Of a stretch of DNA of 64,000 nt, positions 44,581 through 55,599 are shown piece by piece; the stretch's first letter is position 1; each line of letters begins with the position of its first letter. The stretch comes from Spirodela intermedia. Lineage: Eukaryota; Streptophyta; Magnoliopsida; Alismatales; Araceae. The notes beneath the pieces are model-generated. The model did not search any database. It saw only the letters and a program-made list of their open reading frames with translations, and was not told the DNA's origin. Location: assembly GCA_902729315.2 (NCBI GenBank), contig LR746267.1, forward strand, positions 7,194,424-7,258,423, read 5' to 3'. Both the position numbers and the translations under genes were made by a program.

Positions 44581-45831
44581 ATGGCTGCATCAACAGCAGC
44601 AACTCTCTCTCTTCGTTCGGTCTCATCATCCAGTACCCAAAATGGGTCTGGAGCAAAAGCTAAACCGTTCGCAATGAGTTTGAGCACCCCAAAGGCATTA
44701 ACCAGCTTCTGTGGTCTCAAGGCTACCTCTTCCATAAACAGTGAATCAGAGGCATCCTTCTTGGGCAGGGAGAGCACTGCTGCTCTTCGGCAGTCAGTTA
44801 CCTCGAGAGCGATCGCCCCAGTGAAGGACTCCATGCAGCCTCTCCAGCCCCAGGCTTCAACTTTTAAAGTGGCAATTCTTGGCGCTGCTGGAGGGATTGG
44901 ACAGCCATTATCGCTTCTCATCAAGATGTCCCCTCTGATCTCGGCATTGCACCTCTACGATATTGCAAATGTGAAAGGAATTGCAGCTGACCTCAGCCAC
45001 TGCAACACCCCTGCTCAGGTGCTGGATTTCACGAGCCCTGCTGAATTGGGCAACTGCCTCAAGGGAGTAGACCTGGTCGTCATCCCTGCAGGGATTCCCA
45101 GAAAACCCGGCATGACCCGTGACGACCTCTTCACAATCAATGCCAACATTGTGAAGTCCCTGGTTGCCGCTGTTGCAGACCACGCTCCTCACGCCTTCAT
45201 CAACATCATCAGCAACCCGGTGAACTCCACAGTCCCAATTGCCGCCGAGATCCTCAAGAAAAAGGGCGTATACGATCCTAAGAAGCTTTTTGGCGTCACC
45301 ACGTTGGATGTCGTCCGGGCCAACACCTTCGTCGCACAGAAGAAGAACCTCAGGCTGATCGATGTGGATGTTCCAGTCGTCGGTGGCCATTCAGGCATCA
45401 CCATCCTGCCGCTCCTATCAAAGGTGAGGCCATCAGTGACCTTCACTGAAGAAGAAGTGGAGGAACTCACGGTAAGAATTCAGAATGGAGGGACAGAAGT
45501 TGTGGAGGCAAAGGCTGGTGGAGGATCGGCAACCCTGTCAATGGCCTATGCAGCAGCACGGTTCGTTGAGTCCTCCCTGAGAGCTCTGGATGGTGATGGA
45601 GATGTTTATGAGTGTGCCTTTGTGCAGTCGGAGCTCACAGATCTTCCATTCTTTGCCTCTCGGGTGAAGATTGGGAGGAAAGGTGTGGAAGCTGTTATCT
45701 CTTCTGATCTCCTGGGTCTGACCGAGTTTGAGGCTAAGGCCCTGGAAGCCCTCAAGCCAGAGCTCAGGGCCAGCATTGAGAAGGGCGCCAAGTTCGCTCA
45801 GAAGCAAGAACCTGCAGGAGCCTCGGTCTGA
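44581..45831 (+). CDS. plNAD-MDH: Plastid NAD-dependent malate dehydrogenase, intronless CDS
   Basis: 416 residues, the length expected for the plant plastidial NAD enzyme, which also lacks coding introns. Residues 1 to about 90 are a Ser/Ala-rich transit peptide. The mature part begins near [19 protein letters not shown] with the Rossmann motif GAAGGIG (101-107). Substrate and catalytic residues are seen in IPRKPGMTR (Arg174, Arg180), TLDVVRAN (Asp243, Arg246) and GGHSG (His270). It interconverts oxaloacetate and malate with NADH in plastids, supporting redox export at night and in heterotrophic tissue; in Arabidopsis the protein is also needed for plastid development. The redox-regulatory Cys extensions of the NADP enzyme are absent, which decides the NAD assignment. 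The mitochondrial and glyoxysomal isoforms have different presequences. Confidence 0.95.
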   Translation: MAASTAATLSLRSVSSSSTQNGSGAKAKPFAMSLSTPKALTSFCGLKATSSINSESEASFLGRESTAALRQSVTSRAIAPVKDSMQPLQPQASTFKVAILGAAGGIGQPLSLLIKMSPLISALHLYDIANVKGIAADLSHCNTPAQVLDFTSPAELGNCLKGVDLVVIPAGIPRKPGMTRDDLFTINANIVKSLVAAVADHAPHAFINIISNPVNSTVPIAAEILKKKGVYDPKKLFGVTTLDVVRANTFVAQKKNLRLIDVDVPVVGGHSGITILPLLSKVRPSVTFTEEEVEELTVRIQNGGTEVVEAKAGGGSATLSMAYAAARFVESSLRALDGDGDVYECAFVQSELTDLPFFASRVKIGRKGVEAVISSDLLGLTEFEAKALEALKPELRASIEKGAKFAQKQEPAGASV

Positions 45832-48800
45832 ATCACTCTATCAATTGCTGGACAATACGATTGATTACATGGCAGTCCGACGAAACATTGGTCTCCTTCT
45901 TTTCTCTTTCTTTTTTTTTTTCGTTGGATCAAGTTTCCTTCTGGGTTCAATAACATGTTAGAGCAGGAACCAGAGCCGCTGTGCCTCAGCTAGAAGACTA
46001 CTACCTCGCTCTCCTTCTCCCTTTTTGGTTCTTTCATAGACTTTATACGACTGGCCCTATGGTCAGACTTGTTTGGGATTTATTTTTTTATTTTAAATCT
46101 CCTAGGATTGATCCGATTTCTTTGTTTCTCTTCAGAATAATACATTGGATTACCAGGAAAAAAAAATTTAATGTGATCCATATTTTTCCGAAATAATGCA
46201 GATATTATTCGTGTGGTTTGAATTGCTAATTCCCACTCACTGTCTGGCTTCACCTTCATTCCCCAGCACTTTATATGTATGCGAGTGCTCTGATTATCAC
46301 GCTTCCACTCAGCTCAGAATCAGTTGGTGATGAGCGGAGTGGGATTATATTTTTCTTGTGGCAAATGATTTGGGATTGGTCTCTGCCATTTGGTTTTGAG
46401 TGGGATGGCCCAAGATCTTTGCATGGCTCCAATGGCTGGTCTTTGGTCAATTTTTACTCGCTCTCCCTAAGTTGACTGACAACCAGAATGCACTACCTCA
46501 AGACTAATTGACAGTGGAATTGTCTCTGCACAGAAACTGCATAAAAAGTCAACTTTTGAACGACCTTGGCATGCCACTGGGTTGGTTACTCGAGTTGACA
46601 AAGTATGAGATTATTTTAGCCGAGATTAATTGATAAATGACTTATGGATCATAGAAGTGGACTGTATTTGCAGGACTTGTAAACATAGTGCAGTCAAGAC
46701 TTGGCTATTTTTGTCTTTTCTCTATGAACTTGTAAGGTCTATGAAAGGCCAATAAACTATCGTTTCCCCAGTGCGATTTAATATATCTTTCTGTGGACGT
46801 CATTGAGAGGTCATAGGAATGTCACCTTCATATATTAGGTTAAGAGTATAACCTCATGGTAGAATATAAGCATACCTCATCACTTGCATTCTAAGTTAGG
46901 GCATTGTAAACCTAACCAAGGAGGGTGTCGATATAATCTTGAGATGGATGACGATGTTCTCCCATGGGCTAAATTCATCGTATATGAACTAAATCACCTA
47001 TAACATAAGATGGACAAGAGGAAAGCCAAACGAGAACCTGAAACCTCTTTCAGTCAATCCACGGCCCCTCCCTTTGAACAAAATAGAGCTTGATCATTCC
47101 CTAGGGATCGGTACCAAAGAAGTAATTGTATAATGATGATCTTCCAAAACTTTGATGCTTCCTACAAAAAATTTAAGATTGATTTACCCACATTTTAGGG
47201 TTCCTAGAATCCTAAGAGATATTTAGATTAGAAGGCCGCCATAGATAATTATTCTGAGTATTGTGAGATGTTAGAGGCCAAAAAGATTAGATTTGTTGAT
47301 TGAAATATATCTATGTGGAACATAGATCGCCTATTAGAGCATGAGGTCAAGAACCTATAGAAACTCAGGCTGATATAAAAGCTAAATTGAGGGAGAAATA
47401 TTTACCCATTAATTATTAAATTCAGTTATTAAATCAAGGGCAAAAGCATCAATTACCAATAGTGTTCATAATTAATTTGTTTAGGTGCATATTAGGGTAG
47501 AGGATTCATCATTTTTCACAACCCTTTCTCCTCTGGTGACTCAACATGAAATTCCTGATGATAAACCACTTGAGAAATCCAAAATTAAAGAGCTAAACTA
47601 GTCACTAATGACTTACTTTATGTTAGTGACTCTTATGTGTTAGGAACATGAACATCATAACTATTAATCCCCCACTCATAATTTTCATGAGAGCGAGTTT
47701 GAAGTTAAATTGATATTCATAGAAGACATCACTCCACTAGAAAAATAAAAGCAAGTCTAGGAGAGAATGTTATAAAGGTGGAATTTTTGTTGATTACCAT
47801 ATGAGTTAACGCTTAGATGGCATAAGTGTAGTTGACAAGAAATCTCTTTTAACCCAACTTAGAAGTTGTTAATATTTCATGTAGCCGTCCTAATGTATAT
47901 AAGGTATCATGAGTAAATTTATCTTTTATTTTCATTCTAAAAAATTATATTGTGTTCATTCAAATCATGTCTTACAAATATGACACACAATACATAAACT
48001 CTAAAGCATGTTCCTTAATGTTTAAGTATAGAAACATCATTTGATTTCTATATCATCAACCTTGACTACTTGAACTTTAGAAGTTAATTATAAGAATCCA
48101 TGCTTCCTAATACACAAGTATATTTTTATTAGAAGTTGAACTTGAATTTTATTATGTCCCATTATTGTTTTGAAATGTAGTTGATTTGATTTCATGACAA
48201 CACAGGTTTAGAGTTAAAAGTTGGTAGAGTCCTTGTATTAGTTAGTATTCATAACAAGGTTAAATAATTGTCTAATTTTCTCTCATGTATGGTTCAAATA
48301 TCTAATTTGGCCTGATTCAAGTGTAATGTTTTTATATTTTTGAAACAAATCAAAATGATTGCATATGTTTTACAAGTTCCACTAGATTGAGGAATTAACT
48401 CAACTTTTAATATTTCGGATCTTACATCTTTCCATGGATCACCAAATATTCTCAGCAAGATGCTAGAGCCTAACCATTCATTCTAAGTGACACCTCACCT
48501 AAATGTCCACCGACTATCGTCCCATTACGACATTAACAAACAAAAGAGATATTGAATGAATGAATAATTTTATGACGATGGAGAGCTTCGGAGGACATGG
48601 TTATTTGTCTTTTCTCTATGAAGCTGTAAGGCCTATGAAGGCCATGAAACTTCTTTTGAGAGAGAAAATGATGCGGATGATTCTAAGGACATAGTGAGAG
48701 AGTAAATAGAAATACTGTTGACGTCACAATTTAAAAATCAGAAAAATCAAGAAACGAGAATTTGGAGGTCAGGTTAAGGCTCAAATCATCAATGAGCTGA

Positions 48801-48990
48801 AGAAAGCTTTGAACAGCCAATTTAGGCAAACCACTAGGCATAAGGTGCTCAAAAGGTAATAAAACAGATCCGACTTATCATAGAGTTACGATCCTCTAAT
48901 ATTAGAAAAGTGATTATCTTAGGAACACTCGGCGACAATCACAAGAAGAATATATTAAATGAATAAATGAAGACTATGGGAAGGGTGAGG
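45832..48990. other. MDH 3' region and AT-rich intergenic DNA, no gene recognised
   Basis: 45832-46500 probably holds the MDH 3'UTR and terminator. 46880-48590 is AT-rich with no open frame over 60 codons. A ~65-bp direct repeat brackets this stretch: TTGTCTTTTCTCTATGAACT near 46712 and TTGTCTTTTCTCTATGAAGC near 48607. That may mark an old insertion, but no terminal structure was found. Confidence 0.5.
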
Positions 48991-50440
48991 GATTAGTAGC
49001 CAGGGAAAGACTTTGGCTGGCGAGGCTCAAGGTCGCAGACGTCCTCGAACGAGTAGGACGATGGCATCTGGTACAGTCTGGATAACGTTGGGCAGACGAC
49101 GCAAATCACTAGGATGGCGACGAAGGAGGGCGAGAAGGCAGTCGGTGGTGGGCAGAGGCAGAGAAGGCGGCTGGTGGCGAGGCAGAGGCAGAGGAGGAGA
49201 CAGTGGCAGCGTCGGAGATGGCGGCGGTGGCGATGGCAAACGAGTGTGTTGGCGGCGGCGGTGGAATGGCGGAGCTTCACCTGGGAGCAGCGGCCCTATC
49301 GACCAACCCTACTGGGGCAACATGTTCTTCGCAACCAACTCTCGGGGGCGGAGAGACGAATGAAAGGAGTGGCTTCTTCCATTTTCAAAAATCTTCTCCC
49401 CTTAAGGCAATGGTTCGGGCCTTATATAGGCCTAACATGAAAAATAGAAGATGGACTGAATGGGCCTCCACAGTAAAAAAATGAGCCCACTAATACTCGC
49501 CGGAGTCTGGATTTGCGGTGGGCATCGGGCCCACATCAGGCTAGGCTGAGCTCGGTTCGCCTGCTTGGCCTTGTTCCTCGTCCTGCATCAGGGAGAGTAT
49601 TTTGAATGAGATTTCCGCCTTATTTCGCCCCGCTTTTGGAGTTGGTCGTGAGGAGCCCGTCTCCCCGGTATCTCGTCGATTTCCGCCTTCATCCCCGCTT
49701 TACAACATCCAGCCACCATCCGCCGCCGTTAACTGCCGTCCGTCCGCCCGCCTTCCTTCATTGTCCTCCGCCTTGGTCGCCCACGTCCGTCGCCACTCCC
49801 CGACTGCGTCGCCGCCGTCCGCCGTCCGCCGCCCGTCATCGCCCATCGCCGTCATCGCCGTCTCCATCCGCTGCCACCGTCTGTCACCGCTTCCGCCATC
49901 CCTTCCTCCGCCCACCGCCTGTTCTGCTGCCGCCGCCGCCGCCGCCGCCGCCATCCCTTTCGCCCGTTCCGCCGTCGCCCGATCCGCCCTCTCCGGACGA
50001 TTCCCATTCGTGCCTCCGGTTCGTGAACCCGCAGTCTCCCGGCCCGAACGGCCCAGTTCCGCTTTACCAAACCGGCTCGACCGCCTGATCCGAGCCAACC
50101 CGCCGTTCCGGTTCAAACCATTCTGGACCGCCAGGTCCGCACCAGACTGTCTTGCCGACCCGAACCCTTCTGGACCGCCTGGTCCGCACCAGACTGTCTT
50201 GCCGGTCCGAACCCTTCTGGACCGCCTGGTCCGCACCAGACTGTCTTGCCGGTCCGAACCCTTTTGGACCGCCTGGCCCGCGCCAGTCCACCCCCGTCAA
50301 CCAAGTCGACCTGGTCAACGGTCAGCAGTAAAACTATTTTAGAAAAATATGTAATATTGTATTCCGTCATCCGTCGGCACCCGTTCAGCGACCGAAACCC
50401 TAGTTTCGGTTGCGACGGCTTCCCGGGGCTCCGGCGACCT
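48991..50440. other. GC-rich low-complexity region, no convincing gene
   Basis: 49000-49290 is GGC/GAG-rich. 49600-50340 is CCG-rich and has overlapping open frames on both strands (up to 246 codons), as expected from composition. Their products are Pro/Ser/Arg-rich without recognisable domains. Composition shifts abruptly at about 49600 and again near 50340. Confidence 0.5.
50115..50285. repeat. 47-bp tandem repeat, about 3.5 units
   Basis: ACCAGACTGTCTTGCC recurs at 50141, 50188 and 50235, with GGACCGCCTGGTCCGC between. The 47-bp period is not a multiple of three, so the overlapping frames shift between units. This argues against coding. Confidence 0.85.
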
Positions 50441-50481
50441 CCAAGCTTCTCCATCTCCTTCTGAGTACCCCGAACCAGAGT

Positions 50482-51060
50482 CTTCGACAAGCCGCATCGT
50501 CGATAGCTTTGGAGGTATGCAGCTCGTCGCCCTCTTCCCCCTTCCCGTCTTTACATGTTTTCCAGGTATATTTTCCTCTGCTGCGAGGTTGTCTTCGATT
50601 CTTTCTGGTGATTTTTACCCGTGATTTATTTTCTCTTCTTTTCCAAGTTTTTTCTGTTTACGGCAGCTTCTCTCGGGTTTCTTCTCCCCATTGTGGTCTT
50701 TTGAGGGTTTTTTCTCTGCGTTCTTCCTATGCCGTATTTTTTATGGGAAAGGGCGGGCTCACCCCTCTTCTTTGGTACCGTGGGTGAAATTTTTTGCATC
50801 GGCTAGTTTTTTTGGACTGATTTAAGGGTTGGTTGTGAGTCTCAATCCGGACCCAATCTCTTTAGTTTTTGACAATGACCTTCGTCTACGCAGATTGGGG
50901 GTCTTCGGGGTGTCTCGTTTTGGCAGGAAATTTTTTCGGCTGTCAATTTACTGAGAATCTGAGGTCCTGGTGTTTCCAAATTGCGAAGTTATTGTGGAAG
51001 ATTCAGGAAAAGAAGGAGCTCTGTCTGGAGATCTCCGTTCTATCGTGGAGGGTTGCAGGC
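50482..51060 (+). promoter_or_regulatory. Shared 5' module U2 upstream of the unknown five-exon gene
   Basis: Leader ending CGTCGATAGCTTTGGAG with donor GTATGC at 50515; intron to 50893 (acceptor TCTACGCAG) and second noncoding exon from 50894. Homologous to U3 (54945-55585) through the whole intron and second exon. Unlike U1 and U3 it lacks the GA tract and TATA-like core; GC-rich sequence lies directly upstream instead. Confidence 0.75.
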
Positions 51061-51427
51061 AACCCGAGCGGCGGCCAAAGCTGGAGGCCCCCGGAGCCTC
51101 CGAAACCGATCCTCCAGGTTTGCTCCATCCTGCCCATGTTATTGTCTCAGAACTCTTTTTAACCATTTTATGAGTGAAAAGAGAGAAAGAGTAAAGAAGC
51201 GGTCTTTCCTGGTTCATTCGAGGGTCATTTGTTTCATATTCCCTTCTGTCCCTACCTCATTGCTCTTTATTTTGCCCTGGGCAACGAGGTGGGGGGTGGA
51301 GGTGGTCATGGCCATCGTCATGGACAAGCATCTATTTCTGGATGACCACTCGTTCCTTCTTATTCAGTCCGTGGTGTAATCATCTGGTCTGTCCGATTCT
51401 GATGGTAACCTTCTTTCAGGGTTGGTT

Positions 51428-54189
51428 ATGCCTCAGCCGTCAGGTGGTCTGGAAGGTGAAACGAAATCAAAAATAATGGAGTCTCCATTGGATGATAGAG
51501 ATTACGTAGATGTTAAAAATAATGGCAGGATCAGCAGCTTCAATGATTGTGAAGATAATACAGTCGATGCAGAGAGTTTATCTGGTCTTAACCATGATGT
51601 CGAAACTGAATCGGATTTAGATGTAGTCGGATGCCCAGACGTATCAGGTCGAGCGACTGGAGAAGTTCTTGGTGATGATACAGACACTGCTGAGTGCTCC
51701 AGCTCTTTTGGTGAGACTTCTGATTCTGATGAAAGACATGAGCGCGATGCAAGCGACGCAGAAGTTGACTCAACATTTTATGGTGAAAACAGCGATTCTA
51801 TTCCTGTCAACAGGGTTTCCAGGGTATGCAGGTTTGTTCCTCATCTGTAGAACTTCCTCTGGTTTTTTTTGTCTGATTTAGGGTTTTTGATATCTTTTTC
51901 ATCAAAGCATGAACTGGATGAAGTTCTACTCATTTAGATTGGCTCGGGGAGGCTAGATTGTCTGGAAAATACGCTCTGATCGATATATAATTTACTACAA
52001 TTATTTCTCGAGCGGTACATCATTGTCTACTCCATCTTCTTGTCCAGCATTCTCTCTTTGCTCTCCTATAATCTTCCTCAAATGGACTGCCCTCTCTTCC
52101 TTGTTTAGCTTCAGCAACTAACAGACAATGCTTGTCATGCTTTTTCTAACATTCAGCTTTGATGTCTCTTTGCCATGGTTTCAATACCCTCCATGATAGA
52201 TATCGTATTAACAGACCATCCAAAGAGTAATTGACAGCTACTATTAGTTGGTCTCTTGTCCTGTTAAGGTCCCTAAGAACCGGTTAGAGTAGTTTTATGT
52301 TCCATTTTCGTCACTTTAGCACTTTCTTTCTTTGTTAATTCGTCCTAGTTCTATAAAATTTTCACATTATTGGATGCCATCTCACTTGAGCCTGATTTAT
52401 TTTAAAAAAAAATAACAGCACGTATACATATATTGCCAGGCATTGAATTCAAAATATTAAGGAGTGTGATTTTCAGTTTAAAGAACTCTTTCGACGCCAA
52501 CCTGGATAAATTCTTGATGTTGACAGCCATGTCTGGTGCTCCGCGTGAACTGTAGAAAGGAGGAGCAGCATGCCTGATTCAATCCCAAGCTAATTTAATC
52601 AGAAAATTCTTAACTTAGAATGCTATACTCGTTGTTCTGTTGTAGATCCCTTTTTTTTTGCGGGGGGGGGGCTGTTTTTCCGTGTTTGATTAAGGAAGCA
52701 GCAAGGGCTTTGGATATTCGGGCGTTGACTTTTTGTCCAACTTTACAGGAGGAAGAAGTTGACTCCTCACTGGCAGAAGTACATCCGCTCCTTGAGATGG
52801 AGATGCAATTGGCTCGAGTTGCGGATGAATGAGATCCGCTCTCATAACATTAAGCGAAAGCAACGTCTGTCAACAGCTGAGAAGGAAAAATCTTCACATT
52901 TGGATGCAATAGCCTCTGCCAAGTCTGCTGCAAGGGCGGTCTCTTTGTCCTGTGATCGAAGCTTTTACACCATGAAGCGGAGAAGACGGAAGAAAAATGA
53001 AGAGAGGGCGGACCTGTCAGCATACATGGCCTGCCACACCGTGTTCTCTTTCTACGGTAGCTCCTCCTTTCATCTCTGTCTGATCTGATCTCCTTGTCGC
53101 CCACCATCTGTTTGATACAATGCTGATCATATCTTTCAGAGAAGGGGGTTGAAGCCGACGGTCTCTCAGTCGATGATGGACTTCTCGACAACGGTAGGGA
53201 ACTGATTAATGATCATTCCCACCTGCTTAGCTTTCCAAATGTGGCACTCTGGCCAAGTTAAAACCCAAGAAATATCATTAACTTTTTAATTTTATTTTGG
53301 CAATGCTGATGATCTCGGCCTCTTGTGTGGGCAGGGCTTGCAGACCCAAACGCCAAAGGCCATGACAGCCTCTCCGTCGACCATGACTGGCCAGCCATGG
53401 ATTTTACAGAGGGCGATAACTCCCTGGAGCTCCTCCTCCTGGAGATTGAGACGATTCAAGCGCGGGTGCTCAAGCTGAGGGCCCAGCTGAACCTGGTGGT
53501 TGACCGGAAAGCAGGACGGGTGGCGGCCATAAACGCTGCCACCCAGCGGGACTTGGTCTCTACCCCCGGCCACAGCCCCAGTGCCTCCCCTGGCTGCAAT
53601 GGAGACGCACTGCCGATCGAACCTCCAGTCTCCCCCCCAAACTATCTGTCTGAGTGCGAGACTGAAGACCTGGTCATGAGCGAAGGCGCCGTCTCCAGCT
53701 TCGGAGACGCCACCCCCAACATCATCGAGAGTACCGTCTGCCTTCTCTCCGCCAATCCGAATCAAGTCGGAGACGCCCGCGAAGATGTAATTTCTCACCA
53801 CATTGACCAGTTTAGGTAGATAGCTAGATGGATGGATAGATATTATTAAGAAGGATGTGGGTTTTTCTTGGTTGCAGATTGTGGATGAGATCCTGATAAG
53901 CAACCGGGTGGCGAAGGAGGAGCTCGAGGATTTTGAGAAAGTCGGGCGGCGGCGGACCGCCGACGGAGTGAGGGAGGAGGGCAGCGTGGGGCCGAGCTCG
54001 GAGACGGGCTCGGAGACGGAGAGGACCGTCTCCGGCGAGCCGAAGCTGCGGCGATGTTCAGAGACAACGGTCACTTATGTGAGGCGGAGCAAGAGGCCCA
54101 GGGCTGAGAGGAAGCTGAGCCCCACAAGCTGGCACTGCGAGAAGATCGGCAGGAGGAGGACGATAAAGTCCAGGGATCATCACTCCTGA
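51428..54189 (+). CDS. Plant-specific protein of unknown function, five coding exons
   Basis: Exons 51428-51831, 52749-53056, 53140-53193, 53335-53786 and 53878-54189 join through GT-AG introns to 509 residues. The N-terminus is acidic and Ser/Asp-rich. A conserved central block spans the exon 1-2 join: LTPHWQKYIRSLRWRCNWLE and, later, KRRRRKKNEE...ADLSAYMACHTVFSFY. A similar WRC.W.EL and S(D)YM..H.(L)FSYY block is recalled from uncharacterised plant nuclear proteins, without an assigned function. A short coiled coil follows (LLLLEIETIQARVLKLRAQL), then VDEILISNRVAKEELEDFEK and a basic C-terminus with KRPR. Basic clusters suggest a nuclear location; that is inference. The start is the first ATG after the acceptor at 51420; coding upstream exons are not excluded. 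Confidence 0.8.
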
Positions 54190-54390
54190 CCGTTGCGGCC
54201 CGATTTCTTGTGCTGAGCCGGATTTCTTTGTGCTGCTTGGACGAGAATTTGTGAGCTGAATGGGATGAAAAGGCTGTTTTTTTTTTTTTACCCTTTTTTC
54301 CTTTGTAAGAAAAAGCCTACAGCTGGGTGGCGACAGGTACATGAATGAATATACGACTTCGATCGAACTACGAGTCTAGAGAGAGAAAGG

Positions 54391-54630
54391 TGGAGAGAGA
54401 GCACAAGATGGGCCTTGGGTGAAAAAGCCCATAAATAGAAAGAGAAGGGCGATCTCGTCGTTGAACGTGATAACTGAATATACACGGTTTTGATCTGAAT
54501 GGGCCAACTTTTAGAACCCATCATAAGCCCAATGAGGAGGAGAGAGAGAGACAACAGAAAATGGGCCTTGGATGGAAAGCCCATAAATAGAAAAGACTGG
54601 AAAATCTCGCCATTGAACGCGGTAACGAGA
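54391..54630. repeat. Duplicated promoter-like block upstream of the RINGv gene
   Basis: Two ~85-bp segments (about 54391-54475 and 54539-54627) share ATGGGCCTT, AGCCCATAAATAGAAA and TCTCG.C.TTGAACG. Each joins TGGGCC/GCCCA site II-type elements to an ATAAATAG TATA-like box. Confidence 0.6.
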
Positions 54631-54944
54631 AGTCAGCGATCAGATCACGTCGTGGGATGGTCTTCTTCGGTTGCTGGACCCCACCGGTTGGACCGTCAGC
54701 ACGTGTCATGATGAGGGATGATGACACAGAAGTCCTCCGCAGCATCCTAGCGTTTGGACACTCGAGATTAGTCTGGAATGGCCTCACGATGACGCGTCTT
54801 CCCGCGCATCCGCGCGATCGTCCGGTTCGATGAATCCAAGCCGCCCAAATTGCTTTTACCGATTCTCGGCGTTGCAGACGAGGACTAACGGCGTCCACTG
54901 TATAACGACGTGCCGCCTACTCGCCGTTAACCAGACGTCAGAGA

Positions 54945-55585
54945 GAGAGAGAGAGAGAGGTGGCGAATATAAGCGTATTCTCGGGTCTTCGCGTGTAACT
55001 CCCCCTTTTGCGAAGCCGCGTCGTCGATAGCTTCGAAGGTATGCAGCTCGTCGCCCTCTTCTCCCCTCTCCTCTTTACATGTTTTCCAGCTATATTTTCC
55101 TCTGCTTCGAGGTTGTTTTTCATTCTTCCTGGTGGTTTGTACCCCTGAGTGAGTTTCTGCGGATTTATTTTCGCTTCTTTTCCAAGTTTTTGCTGTTTTC
55201 GGCGGCTTCTCTCGGGTTTCTTCTCCCACGGTGTGGTCTTTTGGGGGTTTTTCCTCTGCATTCTTCCTGTGTCCCGATTTCTTATGGGGAATGGCGGGTT
55301 CGCCCCTCTTCTTTGGTACCGTGGGTGAAATTTTGTGCGTCGGCTAGTTTTTTGGATGGATATAAGGGTTGGTTGTGAGTCTCAATCCGGATCCATTCTC
55401 TTTAGTTTTTGATATTGACCTTCGTTTACGCAGATTGGGGTCTTCCGGGTGTCTCGTTGTGGCCGGAAATTGATTCGGCTGTCAGTTCACTGAAAATCTC
55501 TGGTCTTGGTGTTTCCAAATTGGGAAGTTCTTGTGGAAGATTGAGGAAAAGGACTCTGTCTGGAGATCTCCATTCTTTCGCGGAG
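54945..55585 (+). promoter_or_regulatory. Shared 5' module U3 of the RINGv gene
   Basis: GA tract, AATATAAG (about 54966-54973), leader ending CGTCGATAGCTTCGAAG, donor GTATGC at 55039, intron to 55433 (acceptor TTTACGCAG), second leader exon from 55434 running into the ATG at 55600. U3 is the most complete copy of the module. Confidence 0.78.
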
Positions 55586-55599
55586 GGTTTGATTTTGGA

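Noticed and set aside
49602-50342. 246-codon Pro/Ser/Arg-rich frame
   Set aside because: GC-rich composition leaves all frames open, and the 47-bp repeat inside it is out of phase with coding.
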